Shown in pieces: positions 38,897 to 47,835 of a stretch of DNA of 64,000 nucleotides. The translations under genes were made by a program, and so were the position numbers. The stretch is taken from positions 2,794,635 to 2,858,634 of the forward strand of contig JAKCFJ010000001.1 in NCBI GenBank assembly GCA_025041175.1, read 5' to 3'. The number at the start of each line of letters is the position of its first letter. Positions within the stretch are counted from its first letter, which is position 1. Source of the DNA: Halobacteriales archaeon YIM A00010 (GTDB lineage: Archaea; Halobacteriota; Halobacteria; Halobacteriales; Haloarculaceae). The notes beneath the pieces are model-generated. The model saw nothing but the letters and a program-made list of their open reading frames with translations. It had not been told where the DNA came from and searched no databases.

Positions 38897-40417
38897 ATGG
38901 CATCCGATACAGACGCAGGATCACAGAGCGAACGGAAGACGGCCATCCACGAGCGACACGCGGACGCAGCTGAAACGGTCGTGCCCGAACAGCTGGGTCT
39001 GTACATCGGCGGCGAGTGGGTCGAGAGCGCATCCGGTGAGACGTTCGAGACGCGCGATCCGACCACGGGCGAGGTGCTCGCGTCGGTGGCGGCTGGAAAC
39101 GCGACGGATATCGACACCGCGGTGGCTGCTGCAACGCGGGCGTTCGAGCGGGGTGCACTGGAGTCGCCGGCAACACGCGAGCAACTGCTTGAAACCATCG
39201 CCGACCGGATCGAAGGGGAACAGAACGCGTTCGCGCGCCTGGATGTGCTCGACAACGGCAAGCCAATCACCGAGGCCCAGGCCGATGCGTATCTGGCAGC
39301 GCAACACTTTCGGTATTTCGCGGACATCGTTCCCGACGACGAGCAAACACCGGTAGAAACGGGCGGATCGGGCCGCGTCACCACGGTACAAGAGCCCTAC
39401 GGCGTTGTCGGACAGATCATCCCGTGGAACTTCCCGCTGTTGATGGCGGCGTGGAAGCTCGCGCCCGCGCTGGCGGCCGGCAACACGGTCGTGTTGAAAC
39501 CGGCCGAGCAGACACCCCTCTCGGCGTTGAAGCTGATGGCCGAGATCGATGATGAACTCCCTGACGGTGTGATCAACGTCGTCACCGGCTTCGGTCCCGA
39601 CGCGGGTGAGCCGCTCACGACCCACCCCGACGTCCGAAAGCTCGCGTTCACCGGCTCGACGGCGGTCGGCAAGCAGGTGATGAAAAACGCCGCCGAGGAC
39701 GTTACTGACGTGACGCTCGAACTCGGTGGGAAGAACCCGATCGTGGTGTATCCCGATGCTGATATGGAGACGGCCGTCCAGTCGACGATCATTGCCATCT
39801 TCTACAACACGGGCGAATGCTGCAGCGCGGGATCGCGGCTGTTCGTCCACGAGGAGATAAAAGAGGACTTTCTCGATCGGTTGGTCGCGGCGGCGGAGGA
39901 TCTCACCATCGACGATCCGCTGCTCGATTCGACCCGTCTCGGGCCGAAAGTCTCCCAAGCCCAACGCGATCGAACGCTGTCGTTCGTCGAAAAAGCGCGT
40001 GACGCCGGTGCCTCGATCCTGACCGGCGGCGACGTGCCAGACGACGGCGCGCTGTCGGACGGCTGTTTCGTCGAGCCGACACTCATCGCCGACATCGACC
40101 ACGACCACGAGGCCGTCCAAAAGGAGATCTTCGGACCCGTCCTCGAAGTGTTCCCGTGGGAGGAGTACGGGGAGATGATCGAGCTGGCGAACGACGTGGA
40201 GTACGGGCTGGCGTCGGGCGTCATCACCAGCGACATCGAACAGGCCAACCGCACTGCCCGCGATCTCGAAGCCGGCACGGTGTGGGTCAACCAGTACAAC
40301 GACTTCCCGACCGGGATGCCGTTTGGTGGCTACAAACAGTCGGGAATCGGCCGCGAGCGCGGCCGCGAAACGCTCGATCACTACACACAAACCAAAAGCA
40401 TCGACGTGTCGCTGTGA
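38897..40417 (+). CDS. Aldehyde dehydrogenase, betaine-aldehyde type
   Basis: 506 residues. QIIPWNFPLLMAAWKLAPAL, FTGSTAVGKQVMKNA, LELGGKNPIVVYPDAD (general base Glu), NTGECCSAGSRLFVHEE (nucleophile Cys, preceded by another Cys) and FGGYKQSGIGRERG are all canonical. The sequence is close to betaine/4-trimethylaminobutyraldehyde dehydrogenases, which would make the osmolyte glycine betaine, but related enzymes oxidise many aldehydes. Clearly a different clade from the first aldehyde dehydrogenase of this window. Confidence 0.92.
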   Translation: MASDTDAGSQSERKTAIHERHADAAETVVPEQLGLYIGGEWVESASGETFETRDPTTGEVLASVAAGNATDIDTAVAAATRAFERGALESPATREQLLETIADRIEGEQNAFARLDVLDNGKPITEAQADAYLAAQHFRYFADIVPDDEQTPVETGGSGRVTTVQEPYGVVGQIIPWNFPLLMAAWKLAPALAAGNTVVLKPAEQTPLSALKLMAEIDDELPDGVINVVTGFGPDAGEPLTTHPDVRKLAFTGSTAVGKQVMKNAAEDVTDVTLELGGKNPIVVYPDADMETAVQSTIIAIFYNTGECCSAGSRLFVHEEIKEDFLDRLVAAAEDLTIDDPLLDSTRLGPKVSQAQRDRTLSFVEKARDAGASILTGGDVPDDGALSDGCFVEPTLIADIDHDHEAVQKEIFGPVLEVFPWEEYGEMIELANDVEYGLASGVITSDIEQANRTARDLEAGTVWVNQYNDFPTGMPFGGYKQSGIGRERGRETLDHYTQTKSIDVSL

Positions 40418-40794
40418 GTTGATCACGGCGTTCGTACAGATCTTCGAGGCGGATTTTCCGAGCGAGTCGAGGTCATCGCAGACCTGTTGCTGGTTCTGGA
40501 TGGAACCAACGTAGGTGCGAGTGACCTGAATCGCCGTGCATAGCCTGTATAGACAAAGTTACTTAATGAATCTGATTTTGCGTTGCATATCCGGCCTGCT
40601 ATCGACGGTGACTTAGGGAGATATTGTCGGATTCACCCCCGCCGTAAACGGCGGGATTCTCTCCTCGCAGAAAGATAGCGGCTTCTTGAATCCGCCGTGC
40701 TCCGTTCTTCGCCACCGAATCCTGTGAAAACCACCCACAGAGAGCCGTTCCCGCATCGATAGCCCCATCCGTTCTGGAAGCGTAGTAGCCAGTA
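40418..40794. other. Intergenic region with insertion-sequence scar
   Basis: About 375 bp without a gene. The left part is AT-rich. In the middle is a perfect 7-bp hairpin described separately, next to CACCCCCGCCG and GATTCTCTCC, phrases often seen at the ends of haloarchaeal IS200/IS605 elements. The right 100 bp should contain the promoter of the thioesterase gene, but no clear TATA box is visible. Confidence 0.45.
40638..40655. repeat. CCCGCCG-TAAA-CGGCGGG hairpin, possible IS200/IS605 end
   Basis: A perfect 7-bp stem with a TAAA loop. In haloarchaea the sequence around CCGCCGTAAACGGCGG is, to my memory, typical of the subterminal hairpin of IS200/IS605-type elements and of their non-autonomous derivatives. 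No transposase gene lies here, so it would be a solo end. It could also be a transcription terminator. Confidence 0.4.
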
Positions 40795-41202
40795 ATGAGT
40801 CATTCTGCGCCGTTCACGACGGAGATCGCCGTTCGGTTTCGAGATCTCGACCCGGAAAACCACGTCAATAACGCGGTGTATGGCACGTACATCGAACAGG
40901 CCCGACTGACCTATCTCGATCACGTCCTCGCGGATCCGGACGAAAGCCGGGTCGTCCTCGCCCACCTCTCGATCGACTACCAGCGGCCGGTGACGCTGCC
41001 GGACGAGTCGGTCGCGGTCACGGTGCGGACAACGGAACTGGGCACCTCGAGCATCCCGATGGCGTTCGAACTCGAAACGGCAGAGGGCGTCGCGGCCACC
41101 GGCGAGTCGGTGATGGTAACCGTCGACGGAAACGGCGAGTCCCGGCCGATCCCCCAAGCGTGGCGCGACCGGATTACCTCCTTCGAACCCGATCTGGAGT
41201 GA
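40795..41202 (+). CDS. Acyl-CoA thioesterase (4HBT hotdog fold)
   Basis: 135 residues. The hotdog fold is shown by VRFRDLDPENHVNNAVYGTYIEQARLTYL, with the active-site Asp in RDLDPENHVNN, then IDYQRPVTLPDESVAVTVRTTELG. This is the YbgC/FadM type that hydrolyses acyl-CoA or aryl-CoA thioesters. The TGA of the gene shares its final A with the first base of an inverted-repeat element that separates it from the convergent helicase gene. Confidence 0.9.
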   Translation: MSHSAPFTTEIAVRFRDLDPENHVNNAVYGTYIEQARLTYLDHVLADPDESRVVLAHLSIDYQRPVTLPDESVAVTVRTTELGTSSIPMAFELETAEGVAATGESVMVTVDGNGESRPIPQAWRDRITSFEPDLE

Positions 41203-41301
41203 TACTGTCAGACAGAGCCACGGACAGTTGAGACGGACTATCCAGCTGCTGTCTGGCGGGTCACCAGCAGCCGATAGTCAATTACCTCTGTCCGACAGTA
41301 T
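41202..41301. mobile_element. Type I inverted-repeat element, copy A (100 bp)
   Basis: Termini ATACTGTCAGACAGAG and CTCTGTCCGACAGTAT are 16-bp inverted repeats with one mismatch; each is itself nearly a palindrome. Inside, GACTATC and GATAGTC flank CAGCTGCTG..CAGCAGC, so nearly the whole unit can fold into a long hairpin. It fills the space between two convergent genes: it begins within the stop of the thioesterase gene and ends 3 bp before the stop of the helicase gene. Confidence 0.75.
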
Positions 41302-41304
41302 GAG

Positions 41305-43884
41305 CTACCGGCTCCAGAACTGATCGAGCGCGAAATCGAGCATGTCGGGGCTGACCGTCGAGAACTCGGTGCGATCAGCCGACAACAACGGGGCGACCGA
41401 ACGGGGCGCATCGGAGCGATACCGTCGATCGAGGAGCAGCCGGGTCCCCACCTCCTCGTGGCCCCGGAGCACGCGACCGAGCGCCTGGCGCGCTTTCCGC
41501 ACCGCGGGAATCTGCACCGCGCACTCGAACCCGTCGCCGCCGAACTCCCGGTCGTAGGCGTTCATCACGGCCTTCATGCGCGGGTTTGCGGTGTTGGCGT
41601 ACGGCACACCCACGACAGCGGCCGTGTGCAGCCGGTGGCCCTTGTAGTCGACGCCCTCGGTGACCGTTCCGCGCGCGCTCGTGACGAGCGCGCGGTCGGT
41701 CCCGTCGTTCTGGAAAAACCGGTCGAGCATTGCGTCGGTGGCACCGCTCTCTGTCGATCGATCCCCCAATACGGGCTTCGAAACGTTGTCCCGGAGATGC
41801 TCGACCGCCCACTGCGCCTCGGCGTAGGAGGGTAGACAGAGCAACACGTTCCCGGGACTGCGCGCGACGGTCACGATGGTGCTCGCGTGTGCTTGCCGGG
41901 CGTCGGTCATCTCCTCGTAGGCCGTCGCTGGTGGGCCACGGTTCCGGTAGGTAAAGGGGGGCAGATCCACGATCCAACTCGCCCGGTTCTCCGGCGGAAA
42001 CGACAGGCCGTAGCCCGTCGTCGCCACACGACGCGACCGGTCGGCCGAACGCTCGTTGTTGCCCCCGTTCGTTCTGACTGGCTCGGCGGACAGGTGATCG
42101 AGACCGCTCACCCGCGTGTACACGTCGAACGGTTCGAGCGTCGCGGACATGAGCACGCCGCCCGCGAGATCCGCGAACACGTCCGCGAGAGGATCGTGTG
42201 GAATGCAGTTGTACAGAGAGAGCGCGCCGTTGTACGCGGTCGCCCAGTCGGGTAGCGTCGTGTCTTCGACCGGCTTGGGCGCGTGTTCGAGTTCGATCTC
42301 CCGGAAGTACGTGCCCTCGTCGACACTTCCCCACTGGTCGAGGAATCCGCCCACCCGATCGACAACGGGCGTTCGATCCGTCTGGCTGTCGTTGTCGTGG
42401 ATCCCAGCAACTGCAGCACCGATGGTACCCATTCGTCGCCAGACGGAGCCATCGAACGCCTCGCGGGCCGCCCGGGTGAGCCGGTCGGATTCGACCGCTT
42501 GTGGATCGCGCAGCGGGATCTCGTGATCGACCTCGGGCAGCGATCCCTCCCGAAACCGGCGCTGCCAGTCGGTGTACTCCTTCCGGAGGAACGACGACAC
42601 CTCCTCGTCTATCGTCTCGACGATCCACTGGATGAACTGCTGGCCCGTCCGGAGATCGCGCTCCCCGATCCCGTCGAACTCCGCCAGCGCCGACTGGGCG
42701 TCCCGCTGGTGGGCGCTCGGGTCGGCCCCCGGCTCACCGCCCGTTCCGGAGAGATACTCGCGGGCGAGCGAGATGTCCCTGTGGGCCGTCCGGAGCGAGT
42801 GGAGACCGAGCGTCTCCGAGAGGAGATCCCGCACGCGTTCTTCGAGCATGTGCGCCTCGTCGACGACGAGCAACGTCCCCGAATCGAGGACGCCAGCCTT
42901 CTCGTGGGTGAGCTGGCGGGTCACCGGATCGAACGCGTGGTTGTAGTTCCCGACGAGCACGTCAGCCGTTTCCATCAGCGCGGCCATCGCCTCGTGGGGA
43001 CACGTCCCCCGCGAGACCGACGCTCGAACGACGGTGTCGCTGTCGAGGACGTTCGTGTCGCTCGTCTCGAAGCCAAACGGCACCCACTCCTCGTTGGCGA
43101 AAAACCGCGCGTAAAACGGGTCGAAGTAGCCCCCGTCGGGGCCGGCGGTCTCGGGATCGACGAGCACGTCGCGAGTGTGTGGCGGTGCATCGGGGAACGG
43201 TGCGGTCGCTCCGGCGGTTTCCAGGCGCGGTCCCTCGAGGTTTTCGACGAGGTGACAGAGGGCTGCTGCGCGAACCGGATCGTACCACGGGGCGTCCTCC
43301 TCGCGGTCGCTCCGGTGGTCCGGACACTCCGGGGCGGCGTAGGCGAGCCGATCGCAGCCCGAGCCCGAACAGACTCCGATCCGGCCGTCCAGATCCCCCG
43401 GACGAACGGCGAGTTCGTGGCGGGAGTCGCGGCGGACGAGCGCCACTGTCGTCTCGCGCAGTTCGCTGGCTCCCTCGTGGACGCCCCCATCCCCCGGCAG
43501 CGTTCCGACGCGAGCGTAGGGAAGCATGTCGCGCTTGCCCACCATAACCAACCCGTCGATGGGCGTCGTTTCGCGCTCGCTGTGGCGCTCGTTGATGGCC
43601 CGCAGATCGGTGACGAACTGTTTCAGCTGCTGTTTGACCGGCGTTACAGCCATCACGCGGTCCACACACTCTTCCTCGACCAGCTGTGCGCCGGCAACGA
43701 GCGCGATGAGGGTTTTGCCCGTCCCACACGCCCCTTCGAGGAGCAGATACCCATCCTCACGACACACCGACAACGCGCGCTCTACGCCGTCCGTTTGTTG
43801 GGGGTACGGATCGAACGGAAACAGATCGGCCCACTCAGCGTCGATGGATCCTCGGGACACCGTCCGCTCGCCAGTATCGCTCAC
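41305..43884 (-). CDS. Rad3/XPD-type ATP-dependent DNA helicase
   Basis: 859 residues from a GTG start (VSDTGERTVSRG). Superfamily 2 helicase with Fe-S domain: motif I LLEGACGTGKTLIALVAG, the iron-sulphur cysteines around CSGSGCDRLAYAAPECPDH, motif II LLVVDEAHMLEE, motif III near GVLMSATLEPFD, motif V/VI VTEGVDYKGHR and RQALGRVLRG. It is a 5'-3' helicase of the DinG/XPD group, with a likely role in repair. A TATA box lies 25-31 bp before the GTG, which supports this start over a much longer frame. Confidence 0.92.
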   Translation of the reverse strand: MSDTGERTVSRGSIDAEWADLFPFDPYPQQTDGVERALSVCREDGYLLLEGACGTGKTLIALVAGAQLVEEECVDRVMAVTPVKQQLKQFVTDLRAINERHSERETTPIDGLVMVGKRDMLPYARVGTLPGDGGVHEGASELRETTVALVRRDSRHELAVRPGDLDGRIGVCSGSGCDRLAYAAPECPDHRSDREEDAPWYDPVRAAALCHLVENLEGPRLETAGATAPFPDAPPHTRDVLVDPETAGPDGGYFDPFYARFFANEEWVPFGFETSDTNVLDSDTVVRASVSRGTCPHEAMAALMETADVLVGNYNHAFDPVTRQLTHEKAGVLDSGTLLVVDEAHMLEERVRDLLSETLGLHSLRTAHRDISLAREYLSGTGGEPGADPSAHQRDAQSALAEFDGIGERDLRTGQQFIQWIVETIDEEVSSFLRKEYTDWQRRFREGSLPEVDHEIPLRDPQAVESDRLTRAAREAFDGSVWRRMGTIGAAVAGIHDNDSQTDRTPVVDRVGGFLDQWGSVDEGTYFREIELEHAPKPVEDTTLPDWATAYNGALSLYNCIPHDPLADVFADLAGGVLMSATLEPFDVYTRVSGLDHLSAEPVRTNGGNNERSADRSRRVATTGYGLSFPPENRASWIVDLPPFTYRNRGPPATAYEEMTDARQAHASTIVTVARSPGNVLLCLPSYAEAQWAVEHLRDNVSKPVLGDRSTESGATDAMLDRFFQNDGTDRALVTSARGTVTEGVDYKGHRLHTAAVVGVPYANTANPRMKAVMNAYDREFGGDGFECAVQIPAVRKARQALGRVLRGHEEVGTRLLLDRRYRSDAPRSVAPLLSADRTEFSTVSPDMLDFALDQFWSR

Positions 43885-43908
43885 TACACGTGGTTCTGCG
43901 TCACCGAC

Positions 43909-43915
43909 TATAAAC
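43909..43915 (-). promoter_or_regulatory. TATA box of the helicase gene
   Basis: On the minus strand GTTTATA lies about 25-31 bp upstream of the GTG start, consistent with leaderless transcription and deciding the start codon. Confidence 0.5.
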
Positions 43916-44007
43916 TGCTGGCTCCACGGCGGTCCACGCCGTCGAATCGTCCCACCGGCTCGGACCACAACCGAGAGTTTCACACCGCCGGAGGATCTAC
44001 CACCGGT

Positions 44008-44313
44008 ATGGACGGGTCGAACGAGCAGGCTGCGGCCGACACGAACGCGGGGCTGGGATCCGGGACGGATCAAACTGGTGGGAACCCGGATTCCGACGCC
44101 ACGAATCGGGGACTCCCTCGCACGATCTTGGTTGCCGGAGCCATCGCTTCGATCGGTGTCGTTGTGACGGGTGTGATGGTGAACACCCTCGAGCGCGTCG
44201 GACCCTCTGGCTCCGCTGATATCATGTGGATCCTCGGCTACGGGATGACGATATTCGTGTTGTGGTATCTGTTTGTGCGACCGATCGACTTCTCCCAGCG
44301 GTATTCAGGATGA
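44008..44313 (+). CDS. Small two-helix membrane protein
   Basis: 101 residues. A polar N-terminal half (MDGSNEQAAADTNAGLGSGT) is followed by two helices, TILVAGAIASIGVVVTGVMV and DIMWILGYGMTIFVLWYLFV, and the short tail RPIDFSQRYSG. No family is recognised. It is divergent from the helicase gene and lies about 60 bp upstream of another small membrane protein on the same strand. The hydrophobic segments and halophilic acidic start make it a plausible real gene. Confidence 0.65.
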   Translation: MDGSNEQAAADTNAGLGSGTDQTGGNPDSDATNRGLPRTILVAGAIASIGVVVTGVMVNTLERVGPSGSADIMWILGYGMTIFVLWYLFVRPIDFSQRYSG

Positions 44314-44374
44314 CCGAGCAGCGCATCGAGGAACGGAACCTTGAAATCTACACCCTCGTGAATCTGGGATAAGG

Positions 44375-44635
44375 ATGTTCGCGCTCCCACTACAGGCAAT
44401 CGACAATTTCCTGCTCCAGTACAACATTGGTCACGTGCTCGTGCTCGTGTTCGTGCTCGGATTGCTCGGGACCCTGCCACTCCGGAGCAAGACCGTTACG
44501 GGACTGCATCTCGGCGCGTTCGGCCTCCTGTTTCTGATCACTCCGCTCACCCTGATGGGCGGCCAGGTCAGCCTGAAAATCGTCGGCATCGGTCTCGTTT
44601 TCATCGGACCCATGGTGATCATCGCCGGGGACTGA
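44375..44635 (+). CDS. Small three-helix membrane protein
   Basis: 86 residues, almost entirely hydrophobic: VLVLVFVLGLLGTLPL, LGAFGLLFLITPLTLMG and IVGIGLVFIGPMVIIAGD. The charged turn LRSKTVTG separates helices 1 and 2. I do not recognise it. Clean spacing after the preceding gene suggests co-transcription with it. Confidence 0.65.
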   Translation: MFALPLQAIDNFLLQYNIGHVLVLVFVLGLLGTLPLRSKTVTGLHLGAFGLLFLITPLTLMGGQVSLKIVGIGLVFIGPMVIIAGD

Positions 44636-44679
44636 ACGTGCTTTGTTTTTCGGTTCGCGTTTGCTGTCGTGGCGGTCTC

Positions 44680-44776
44680 ATACTGTCGGACCTGCGGACG
44701 AAGTGAGACGGACTATCCAGCTGCTGTCCGGCGGGTCACCAGCAGCCGATAGTCGATCACCTCTGTCCGACAGTAT
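44680..44776. mobile_element. Type I inverted-repeat element, copy B (97 bp)
   Basis: It begins ATACTGTCGGAC and ends CTCTGTCCGACAGTAT. From GAGACGGACTATCC to the end it is nearly identical to copy A (differences at a few positions such as TCTGG/TCCGG and AATTAC/GATCAC). The left terminus has diverged after 12 bp. The last T is the first base of the stop codon of the leftward ahbAB gene, so again it separates the 3' ends of convergent genes. Confidence 0.75.
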
Positions 44777-45810
44777 CAATCGTTGAGGAGGGATTCGTAG
44801 CGCGCGCCGGTTTGTTTCAGCGTTTCCGTCGAGTAGAGCCGTTCGTGCGCGAACGGGAGGTACTCCTCGGCGAGTTCGTCGATGCGCTCCTCGACGGCCT
44901 CGGCGTCGCGCCCGTGGATCATCGTAAACAGCGTGTACGGCCAGTCTAGCTCGGAGCGGCGCGGTCTGTGGTAACAGAGCGTGACGTAGGGGACCGCGCC
45001 GACGCGCTCGCCGTAGGTGTCGAGCGTTTCTGTGGGAACGTCCCAGACGACCATGCAGTTGCTGTCGAAGCCGGTTGCGACGTGGTTCACCACACAGCCG
45101 ATCCGTTTGATGCAGCCGGTTTCGAGCAGCCGATCGATGGCGTCGATCACCGTCTCGGGGTCGGCGTCGATGGCCTCTGCCACGTCGGCGTACGGCGTTC
45201 TCGTGAGCGGTAGCCCGTCCTGAATCGCCACGAGCAGCCGCCGATCGAGCGCCGACAGATCGACGGCCGCGTCCTCGCTGACCCGCGTCGCGCTCACAGC
45301 CGTCGAGCCGAGGCTCTCGCGGGCGAAGCGATCGGCGTTCACAACCGGGAATTCGAGATCGATGTAGTAGTCGGTCAACATCGGCAACACGAGCACGTCG
45401 CCAGCCTCGGTCTCGATCTCTTCGAGGATCCGATCCCGCCGCTCGCGGCTCCCGGCGGTGATGACGAACCACATGTTCCACTCGTGATCCCGGCGGTAGT
45501 TGTGGTTCACCTGCCGGTAGCCGTTGACCGTCGCGGCGATCTCCTCGAACCGATGCTCCGGTGCCTGTACCGCGGCGAGTGTCGAACTCCCGATCACCGG
45601 TGGGTTCAACACCGCCCCGAACCGGCGAAACACCCCCGTCTCCCGGAGGTGTTGTACCCGCGTCAACGCCTCCGTCTCGCCGATCCCGAGCGCGGCACCA
45701 ATCGAACGGAACGGCCGTCGCTCGACCGGGACGCCGCTTTGGTACTCGTCGATGAGTTCCGCGTCAACCCCGTCGAGAGCTGACTGCCAGTCACCCCCCA
45801 GCGCGCTCAT
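44776..45810 (-). CDS. ahbAB: Siroheme decarboxylase, AhbA-AhbB fusion (Lrp/AsnC-like)
   Basis: 344 residues from MSALGGDWQSALDGVD; two AhbA/B (NirD/L-type) halves in one chain. Each half has an Lrp-like HTH and a RAM-like domain. The first contains RRFGAVLNPPVIG and VNHNYRRDHEWNMWFVITA; the second IKRIGCVVNHVATGF and LCYHRPRRSELDWPYTLFTMIHG, the family signatures. These proteins remove the acetate carboxyls of siroheme to give didecarboxysiroheme in the siroheme-dependent heme pathway of archaea. In other archaea AhbA and AhbB are usually separate. Annotation as a plain AsnC regulator would be misleading. Confidence 0.88.
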   Translation of the reverse strand: MSALGGDWQSALDGVDAELIDEYQSGVPVERRPFRSIGAALGIGETEALTRVQHLRETGVFRRFGAVLNPPVIGSSTLAAVQAPEHRFEEIAATVNGYRQVNHNYRRDHEWNMWFVITAGSRERRDRILEEIETEAGDVLVLPMLTDYYIDLEFPVVNADRFARESLGSTAVSATRVSEDAAVDLSALDRRLLVAIQDGLPLTRTPYADVAEAIDADPETVIDAIDRLLETGCIKRIGCVVNHVATGFDSNCMVVWDVPTETLDTYGERVGAVPYVTLCYHRPRRSELDWPYTLFTMIHGRDAEAVEERIDELAEEYLPFAHERLYSTETLKQTGARYESLLND

Positions 45811-46079
45811 TATCTCCCGTAGGCACGTCATCATTTACCGTTTGTCGGTTTCGAACGGATTGCCTCATTTCTTCCATAATTTATATCATCGCAAACAGAT
45901 ATGTGGTATTTTTCATAGTAAGAAAATGAGATAAATAATTGGGGCCGAATAGCCACAACGACATGATTTCGATGCGTCAGTCCTGCTGGTGGGAAGTTGT
46001 CGACTAACTCCCCACCGATCCCATCTCGTCACCCAGATAAGGGATACTGACAAGTTGTTCCAAAATATAGTACTAGTAC
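45811..46079. other. Intergenic region, AT-rich
   Basis: About 270 bp between the divergent ahbAB and PH-domain genes. Long A/T tracts (AATTTATATCAT and AAATATAGTACTAG) should hold both promoters; the latter is 15-25 bp before the next start. No gene is seen. Confidence 0.4.
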
Positions 46080-46598
46080 ATGCAGGGAAACTCAGACGCA
46101 CCGTCGTGGGTCACCCTCACCGAGGGGGAACGGCTCGTATGGAGTGGGCATCCGAGTTTGCGGTCGGTCGGGGGTACGTTCGTCGTCGGTCTCATCCTCA
46201 TCACCGCCGGGATCGTCGTCGGGATCTTTTTCGAGGAAATAATACGGCTGCTCTCCCTCGTTCCTATCGGTCTCGGTCTTTTCGTCGCAGGGGCGACGTA
46301 CGTCAACTACCGGAGCGTACAGTACGTTCTGACGACCGAGGAGGTGTACAAGAAGACGGGGCTTATCTCCCGAAACGTGGTCAACATCCGACTCGATCGC
46401 ATCCAGAACACCGCCTATGCCCAATCGTTGCCCGAGCGGTTTCTGGGGTACGGACACATCCAGATCGACACGGCAGGAACCGGTGGGTCGGACATCACCT
46501 TCGCGAGCACTCCGAAACCGGAGTACGTGAACGGGTTGATCACCGAGCATCTCGACAACGTCCGTCCCCAGCCCGACGATCAGCGCCAGAGCGCTTGA
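46080..46598 (+). CDS. PH-domain membrane protein (bPH2/DUF304 type)
   Basis: 172 residues. Two hydrophobic helices near the N-terminus (GGTFVVGLILITAGIVVGIFF and LSLVPIGLGLFVAGATYVNY) precede a bacterial PH-like domain: VQYVLTTEEVYKKTGLISRNVVNIRLDRIQNTAYAQSL. Such YdbT/YdbS-like proteins are membrane-anchored with unknown function. The text GERLVWSGHPSLRS at the start is a typical lead-in. It is a single gene. Confidence 0.85.
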   Translation: MQGNSDAPSWVTLTEGERLVWSGHPSLRSVGGTFVVGLILITAGIVVGIFFEEIIRLLSLVPIGLGLFVAGATYVNYRSVQYVLTTEEVYKKTGLISRNVVNIRLDRIQNTAYAQSLPERFLGYGHIQIDTAGTGGSDITFASTPKPEYVNGLITEHLDNVRPQPDDQRQSA

Positions 46599-46677
46599 TC
46601 CCGATCGGCGATCACCGGCGGCAGTGGATCGGTCGGCCGAACGGGACGTTTTTGCGCGGGGGATACGAAGCGAGAGC

Positions 46678-47736
46678 ATGGTCGAGACAGTAGACGGAGC
46701 GTGGCCGCTCGAACGACTCATGACGGAGGTCGTCGGATCGGGTCCCAAATCGGCGGAGGATATGACCCGAGAACAGGCGACAGAGGCGTTCCGTCGCGTC
46801 CTCGATGGGGAACCGGATCCGACGACGCTGGGCGCGTTCTGGCTGGCAAACCGGTGGAAGCGAAACACGCCGGAGGAACTCGCGGCCTACATCGACGTGA
46901 TGGCCGACGAGTCGGTCGGATTTGCGGCCCCGAACTGCGATCCCGTCGACTGTGGGGCGAACTACGACGGGAAGAACACGTCCGCGCTGCTCGGCGTCGG
47001 TGCGGGCGTCGTCGCCGGGGCGGCTGGCACGCCCGTCGTCGCCCACAGCGGAGATCGCGTCCCGACGCAGAAGGCGTGTGCCTACAAGCACGTGCTCGAC
47101 GAACTCGGCGTTCGGACGGACCTGTCCCCCGAGGAGAGCGCGGCGATGACCGACGAAGTCGGCTTCGGCTTTTACTATCAACCCAACGCCAACCCTGCTG
47201 TCCACGCGCTCGGTGACCGGCGCGAGCAGATGGGCGTTCGGACGTTCGTCAACACGATCGAAACGCTCGCCAACCCTGCGCGCGCGAACGTCCACCTCGG
47301 GAGCTTCTACCACCTTCCCTACGCCAAACGCATCATCGACACGTTCGCCGCCAGCCAGCGCTACGACGTCGATCGGGTCGTCATGTTCCAGGGGATGGAG
47401 GGGTACGACGACATCCGACCCGGATCGACCAAAGTGGCCGTTTCGACCGACGGCGATCTCGAGGACTTCGAGATCGAAACCGCCGAGTACGGCATGGACA
47501 TGACGAGCGACGATCTCGCTGTCCTGGACGTTCCCAGCGACTCCGCGCGGATTACCGAGGACGTGCTGACCGGCGATCGGACCGACGCCTTCACCGATGC
47601 GATCGCGCTCAACGCCGCCTTCAGGATCTACGCCCGTGGCGACGCGGACACGATCGACGAGGGGCTCGCGCTGGCCCGCGAGGCGATCGACGACGGACGC
47701 GCCGAAGACACGCTCGAGGCGCTCAAAGCGTTCTGA
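46678..47736 (+). CDS. Anthranilate phosphoribosyltransferase-like protein (TrpD2/YbiB type)
   Basis: 352 residues from MVETVDGAWPLERLMTEVVG. The overall plan matches TrpD (helical domain, then the PRPP-binding domain), but key motifs differ: the GTGGD of TrpD is CGANYDGK, the HGNR is HSGDR, and the SSKSG motif is TQKACAYKHVL. The rest, DELGVRTDLSPEESAAMTDEVGFGF and FQGMEGYDDIRPGS, keeps the family shape. So tryptophan synthesis is unlikely; YbiB-like proteins bind nucleic acid and lack PRT activity. No trp genes are nearby. Confidence 0.75.
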   Translation: MVETVDGAWPLERLMTEVVGSGPKSAEDMTREQATEAFRRVLDGEPDPTTLGAFWLANRWKRNTPEELAAYIDVMADESVGFAAPNCDPVDCGANYDGKNTSALLGVGAGVVAGAAGTPVVAHSGDRVPTQKACAYKHVLDELGVRTDLSPEESAAMTDEVGFGFYYQPNANPAVHALGDRREQMGVRTFVNTIETLANPARANVHLGSFYHLPYAKRIIDTFAASQRYDVDRVVMFQGMEGYDDIRPGSTKVAVSTDGDLEDFEIETAEYGMDMTSDDLAVLDVPSDSARITEDVLTGDRTDAFTDAIALNAAFRIYARGDADTIDEGLALAREAIDDGRAEDTLEALKAF

Positions 47737-47835
47737 GGACGCGGGGGCCGACACCGAACGGCGGGACGACACGGTGTGACGCAGCATCCCCCCGATCGGG
47801 ACCCTTTTCCGCGCGCCGAGCAACGACCGATACGC

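Noticed and set aside
42283..44007. Long plus-strand frame antisense to the helicase gene, in phase with the small membrane protein
   Set aside because: Only the last 101 codons look like protein; the rest is the shadow of the helicase.
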